Positions 60,469-64,000 of a DNA stretch of 64,000 bases are shown here, piece after piece. Numbering within the stretch: the first letter of the stretch is position 1; each line of letters starts with the position of its first letter. This DNA comes from CAVTPD01 sp963736575 (GTDB taxonomy: Bacteria; Bacteroidota; Bacteroidia; Cytophagales; JAAEPT01), in the NCBI GenBank assembly GCA_963736575.1, contig CAVTPD010000003.1:868001-932000 (forward strand), in the 5' to 3' direction. The translations under genes and the position numbers were made by a program. The notes under the pieces are model-generated. The model saw only the letters and a list, made by a program, of their open reading frames with translations, had not been told where the DNA came from and did not search any database.

Positions 60469-61392
60469 ATGAATTTAAAAGTCATAACCTTCATATATTT
60501 TTCTCTAGTAACATCCTTTGTAAAAGGAGAATATTCACACCCAATAAACCTAGGAAAAGAAATTTTTAAATATGTTAATAACGGTTACTCAAAAGGGTTT
60601 ATAGATTTATTAGTCACATATGATGACTTCAGCAAGACCTTTGCTCAAAACAACAAAGATTATAATAAAAACACTGTTGATAATGTTTTATTGAAATCAA
60701 AGAGAGGATATGATGTAAGTCGAAAACAATTATTAAATGATTTTCAAAAAGTCCAATCTCAATTAAACAACTTATCATGTTCCCCATTCTTGGAAAAGAT
60801 ATACTATAGAGATGTAAAAAATGAAATTCCATTAAAAACCGGTGTTTTAGATTTCTTATTCTCTTGTTCTGAGAAGGATTACATGTTACATATAAATGTT
60901 GTAGAAACTTTAAATGGATGGAAAATATTGGAAAAACTAACTTTAGAACCTAAACAAACGACAACTACTAAAACAGTCTATACTTCCTTAGAAGAAGCGT
61001 TTACATCACCTAAAAATGTTATTAAACTTGAGCTCTTCTCCAAAAACTTAAAACAACTACCTCCTGAAATTGGTGAGTTAATTAATGTTGAAGATATTAT
61101 TTTAAGAAACAACGATATTATAGAATTGCCAGTTGAGTTTTCGAACTTAAAAAAGCTTGAGTCCCTTTCATTAGGAAATAATCAAAATATAAACTTGGAG
61201 CAAGTTTTCACAATATTGAAAAAACTACCAAATCTCAAGTCTCTAGATTTAGAAATGAATAATATTTCAAAAATTCCATCGAACATAAAAGACCTTCATC
61301 ATTTACAAGAAATTTATATATCGGGTAACCCATTATCTGAAAAAGAAAAGAAAAAACTTTCTGAGGCCTTGCCTAATTTGACTATTTATTAA
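60469..61392 (+). CDS. Secreted leucine-rich-repeat protein
   Basis: The 307-residue protein has a signal peptide (about residues 1-20, TSFVKGEY). An N-terminal region of about 150 residues has no recognised domain and two Cys (LSCSPFLEKI, LFSCSEKDYM). At least four leucine-rich repeats follow from about 175: VIKLELFSKNLKQLPPEIGE, VEDIILRNNDIIELPVEFSN, LESLSLGNNQNINLEQVF, LKSLDLEMNNISKIPSNI. It is probably periplasmic or surface-located and binds protein. Its stop lies 2 bp before the hemoglobin gene. Confidence 0.85.
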   Translation: MNLKVITFIYFSLVTSFVKGEYSHPINLGKEIFKYVNNGYSKGFIDLLVTYDDFSKTFAQNNKDYNKNTVDNVLLKSKRGYDVSRKQLLNDFQKVQSQLNNLSCSPFLEKIYYRDVKNEIPLKTGVLDFLFSCSEKDYMLHINVVETLNGWKILEKLTLEPKQTTTTKTVYTSLEEAFTSPKNVIKLELFSKNLKQLPPEIGELINVEDIILRNNDIIELPVEFSNLKKLESLSLGNNQNINLEQVFTILKKLPNLKSLDLEMNNISKIPSNIKDLHHLQEIYISGNPLSEKEKKKLSEALPNLTIY

Positions 61393-61394
61393 AC

Positions 61395-61766
61395 ATGAAC
61401 CCAGATCTCCAAAATCGTTCAGACATTCAAACTTTAATTAATGATTTCTACGGCCAAGTTCGGGAGGATGAAATTATAGGCTATATTTTTAACGATGTTA
61501 TGAAGGTACATTGGGAAACGCATTTGCCTAAAATTGCCGATTTCTGGGAGACTACGCTTTTTGGCGCTACGTCTTATCAAGGCAATACCTTAAAAGCGCA
61601 TTTAGACATTAACCAACACGAAAGACTAAAACCCGAACATTTTGAGCGATGGCTTGGTCTTTTTCAGGCAACCGTTGACAAACATTTTAGCGGATTCAAT
61701 GCCGAACGCATTAAGCAAAAAGCGCTATCTATTGCTACGGTAATGCAGATAAAACTTTCAGAATAG
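61395..61766 (+). CDS. Group III truncated hemoglobin
   Basis: The 123-residue globin has the trHb3 pattern DIQTLINDFYGQVREDEIIG, then VHWETHLPKIADFWETTLFG and the proximal His in QATVDKHFSGFNAERIKQKA. Group III members bind O2 or NO; detoxification of NO or reactive nitrogen is usually proposed. It is separated from the LRR gene by 2 bp, so the two are probably co-transcribed. The trpF start is 54 bp downstream. Confidence 0.9.
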   Translation: MNPDLQNRSDIQTLINDFYGQVREDEIIGYIFNDVMKVHWETHLPKIADFWETTLFGATSYQGNTLKAHLDINQHERLKPEHFERWLGLFQATVDKHFSGFNAERIKQKALSIATVMQIKLSE

Positions 61767-61820
61767 CTTATTTGAGCCAACATTCGTAAATTCGTCTTCC
61801 CAACGGAAAAAGGTAAATCC

Positions 61821-62447
61821 ATGGAAGTTATAAAAGTAAAAGTATGTGGAATGAAAAACCCGGAAAACATCCGTGAGCTGTTAAAGCTGCAACCGGATTT
61901 TATGGGTTTTATCTTTTACCAAAAATCCAAACGTTTTGCCGAACCCGAATTGGATCAAGAATTATTGCTTCATTTTCCTGAAAGGACTAAAAAAGTAGCT
62001 GTATTTGTAGACGAAGAGGAAGATAAAATCATGGAAATCGTAAAAAAATACGATATCAAAATGGTTCAGCTTCACGGACACGAATCACCCGCTTTTTGCG
62101 AAACCTTAAGGGGAAAAGGCTTAACGGTAATCAAAGTATTTTCTGTAGGGGAAGCATTCGATTTCAAGAAATTGGGACCGTATTTATTGCATACCGATTA
62201 TTTCTTGTTCGATACCAAAGGAAAAGAATACGGAGGAAATGGCGTTACGTTTGACTGGTCAATTTTAAACGAGTATAAATACGACAAACCCATTTTCCTT
62301 AGTGGTGGAATTGGAGCCGAAAACGTAACTTCAATAAAGGATTTAAAAATTCCGGTGTATGCCATAGATGTTAACAGCAGATATGAAGTAGAACCGGGTT
62401 TAAAAAATATTTCATTATTAAAAGAAAGCATCTTTAATGAAGCATAA
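61821..62447 (+). CDS. trpF: Phosphoribosylanthranilate isomerase
   Basis: The 208-residue TIM barrel enzyme of tryptophan biosynthesis opens with IKVKVCGMKNPENIRELL, whose Cys is the catalytic base. It has KMVQLHGHESPAFCETL, FLFDTKGKEYGGNGVTFDWS and FLSGGIGAENV around the acid and phosphate sites. The final AIDVNSRYEVEPGLKN is the conserved phosphate loop. It overlaps trpB by 11 bp. The earlier genes trpE, G, D and C are not upstream. Confidence 0.95.
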   Translation: MEVIKVKVCGMKNPENIRELLKLQPDFMGFIFYQKSKRFAEPELDQELLLHFPERTKKVAVFVDEEEDKIMEIVKKYDIKMVQLHGHESPAFCETLRGKGLTVIKVFSVGEAFDFKKLGPYLLHTDYFLFDTKGKEYGGNGVTFDWSILNEYKYDKPIFLSGGIGAENVTSIKDLKIPVYAIDVNSRYEVEPGLKNISLLKESIFNEA

Positions 62448-63618
62448 TATAGATGATAAAGGGTATTACGGCGAATTTGGCGGAGCATACGTTCCCGAAA
62501 TGCTGTACCCCAACGTAAAAGAATTGAAGGAAAACTACCTTCAGATTATGAACGATCCTGAATTTCAGGCTGAATTCAGAAAATACTTAAAAGACTATGT
62601 TGGACGTCCAACGCCATTGTTTTTGGCAGAACGACTTTCAGCAAAATATGGTGCTCAAATTTATCTGAAAAGAGAAGATTTAAACCATACCGGAGCGCAC
62701 AAAGTCAATAATACGTTAGGCCAGATTTTATTAGCCAAGCGCTTGGGTAAGCAAAAAATTATTGCTGAAACCGGAGCTGGACAACATGGTGTAGCTACAG
62801 CAACAATGTGTGCGTTGATGGGCATGGAATGCATTGTGTACATGGGTGAAATTGACATAGCACGTCAGAAACCTAATGTAGAACGCATGAAGATTCTAGG
62901 CGCTGAAGTTAGACCTGCCATGAGCGGTAGTAAAACCCTAAAAGACGCTACTAATGAAGCGTTACGTCACTGGATTAACAATCCGGTAGATACACATTAC
63001 GTGATTGGTTCTGTAGTTGGTCCGCATCCTTATCCGGATATGGTAGCTAAATTCCAGTCGGTAATTAGCGAGGAAATGAGATGGCAGTTAAAAGAACATA
63101 CCGGAAGCGAAAAACCCAATTATGTGGTGGCTTGTGTAGGTGGCGGAAGTAACGCGGCCGGAGCTTTCTATCATTATTTAGAAGACGAAGACGTGGCTTT
63201 AGTAGCTGCCGAAGCAGGCGGAATGGGTGTTAATTCCGGTAAAAGTGCGGCAACAACGGCTTTGGGTTCGGTAGGTGTTTTACACGGAAGTAAGTCTATT
63301 TTAATGCAGACGGAAGACGGACAAGTAATAGAACCGCATTCTATTTCGGCGGGATTAGATTACCCTGGAATTGGTCCTTTACATGCGTATTTGTTCAAAT
63401 CTAGAAGAGGAACATTCTACAACATTACCGACGATGAAGCCATGGAAAGTGGTATTGAATTGAGTAAGTTGGAAGGTATAATTCCGGCATTAGAATCGGC
63501 ACATGCTTTAGCCGCCTTAAAATACATGGATTTAAAGCCGAGTGATGTTGTGGTGGTAAACCTTTCCGGAAGAGGAGATAAAGATTTACAAACCTATATT
63601 GAACGAGGAAAATATTAA
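62437..63618 (+). CDS. trpB: Tryptophan synthase beta chain
   Basis: The 393-residue PLP enzyme condenses indole and serine. The N-terminus YYGEFGGAYVPEMLYPNVKE is standard. The PLP Lys lies in REDLNHTGAHKVNNTLGQIL, and the phosphate loop is CVGGGSNAAGAFYHYLED. The catalytic Glu region ETGAGQHGVATATMCALMGM is also present. It overlaps trpF by 11 bp, and trpA follows after about 107 bp. Confidence 0.97.
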   Translation: MKHNIDDKGYYGEFGGAYVPEMLYPNVKELKENYLQIMNDPEFQAEFRKYLKDYVGRPTPLFLAERLSAKYGAQIYLKREDLNHTGAHKVNNTLGQILLAKRLGKQKIIAETGAGQHGVATATMCALMGMECIVYMGEIDIARQKPNVERMKILGAEVRPAMSGSKTLKDATNEALRHWINNPVDTHYVIGSVVGPHPYPDMVAKFQSVISEEMRWQLKEHTGSEKPNYVVACVGGGSNAAGAFYHYLEDEDVALVAAEAGGMGVNSGKSAATTALGSVGVLHGSKSILMQTEDGQVIEPHSISAGLDYPGIGPLHAYLFKSRRGTFYNITDDEAMESGIELSKLEGIIPALESAHALAALKYMDLKPSDVVVVNLSGRGDKDLQTYIERGKY

Positions 63619-63725
63619 ATAGAGCCTATTTTGGAATATATTGAGAAGTATTACTTTATACTGAGTAATCCATTCATATGAAGGGCTTTTACGTTATTAA
63701 TAATCAGTTTTTATAAAAGAAAGTC

Positions 63726-64000
63726 ATGATTGAAACGATGACAAACCGATTAACTGAACTTTTCGAAAAGAAAAAAGAAAACGTTCTGAATATATATTTT
63801 ACAGCAGGTTACCCAAAGTTAGAAGATACAGTAACTATTCTTAAAGCTTTGGAAAAAGCCGGAGTGGACTTGATTGAAATTGGGATGCCCTATTCAGACC
63901 CCATTGCTGACGGACCAGTTATTCAGAAAAGTGGAGAACAAGCCTTGATTAACGGTATGAGCATTAAAAAGCTTTTTGCTCAGCTAGAAGGCATCCGTAA
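63726..64000 (+). CDS. trpA: Tryptophan synthase alpha chain (partial, runs off window)
   Basis: The first 91 codons of trpA are present. They include LNIYFTAGYPKLEDTVTILK, the catalytic Glu in DLIEIGMPYSDPIADGPVIQ, and the continuing NGMSIKKLFAQLEGIR. The Met at the fifth codon (63738) is an equally plausible start. The gene is 107 bp from trpB, and the 3' end is outside the window. Confidence 0.93.
   Translation, partial: MIETMTNRLTELFEKKKENVLNIYFTAGYPKLEDTVTILKALEKAGVDLIEIGMPYSDPIADGPVIQKSGEQALINGMSIKKLFAQLEGIR

Noticed and set aside
1..64000. CRISPR arrays, tRNA and rRNA genes
   Set aside because: No regularly spaced repeats and no tRNA-like T-arm or rRNA signatures were found in the intergenic spaces on reading both strands.

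Overview
This is a 64 kb piece of a low-GC Bacteroidetes chromosome. It is most likely from a gliding flavobacterium or close relative (Flavobacteriales); the family cannot be fixed from sequence alone. The evidence is a GldH gliding lipoprotein, a DUF4175 giant coiled-coil protein next to ybeY and mnmG, many SPI-type lipoproteins, a TonB-dependent receptor, an archaeal-type ProRS, and very weak Shine-Dalgarno signals. Almost all of the window is chromosomal core. Accessory DNA is limited to about 2.7-8.1 kb and a few small insertions.

Layout. 0-1.4 kb is the tail of a nitrilase-type Nit1C cluster (sll0787/MSMEG_0567-like, MSMEG_0570-like) followed without a gap by a MetF-like protein. 1.5-8.1 kb holds a membrane-bound AraC regulator, an S24 protein lacking its HTH, and an island of cysteine-rich lipoproteins interrupted by two oppositely oriented 998-bp IS1595-family elements. 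8.5-17.5 kb carries a LuxR regulator with an alpha/beta hydrolase, metK, a zeta-like P-loop protein with a small partner, polA, a DUF433/DUF5615 toxin-antitoxin pair and an exonuclease/GIY-YIG fusion. 17.7-26.3 kb carries a TonB receptor, an acyl-CoA dehydrogenase, a long-chain acyl-CoA ligase, a lipoprotein, a cupin and a TPR protein.

26.3-30.4 kb looks like the chromosomal origin. A 435-bp AT-rich gene-free stretch contains six TTATCC/GGATAA cores resembling DnaA boxes. About 3.7 kb away, two identical perfect parS palindromes (GTGTTCCACGTGGAACAC) lie between ybeY and mnmG.

30.4-53.9 kb is housekeeping: DUF4175, a peptide-binding lipoprotein, an RsmI-like methylase, an HPP protein, a DNA glycosylase, a UbiA-like/methyltransferase pair, nth, plsY (frameshifted here), a FadL-like porin, proS, an enoyl-CoA hydratase, and a five-gene unit recQ-purD-ricT-gldH-outer membrane protein.

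53.9-60.3 kb is a fatty acid beta-oxidation operon (MarR, dehydrogenase/hydratase, thiolase, acyl-CoA dehydrogenase) with a four-helix-bundle gene inserted in it. 60.4-64 kb has an LRR protein, a truncated hemoglobin and trpF-trpB-trpA, with trpA running off the end. Together with the scattered acyl-CoA ligase, second acyl-CoA dehydrogenase and enoyl-CoA hydratase, the window encodes most steps of beta-oxidation.

Main items for follow-up: the oriC/parS region; a folded GC-rich intergenic element at 21.1 kb; the lipoprotein island with its shared six-cysteine module; the split plsY; the CSSGG repeat at the N-terminus of the RicT homologue; and hairpin repeats at 46.7 and 60.4 kb. No rRNA, tRNA or CRISPR array was seen.
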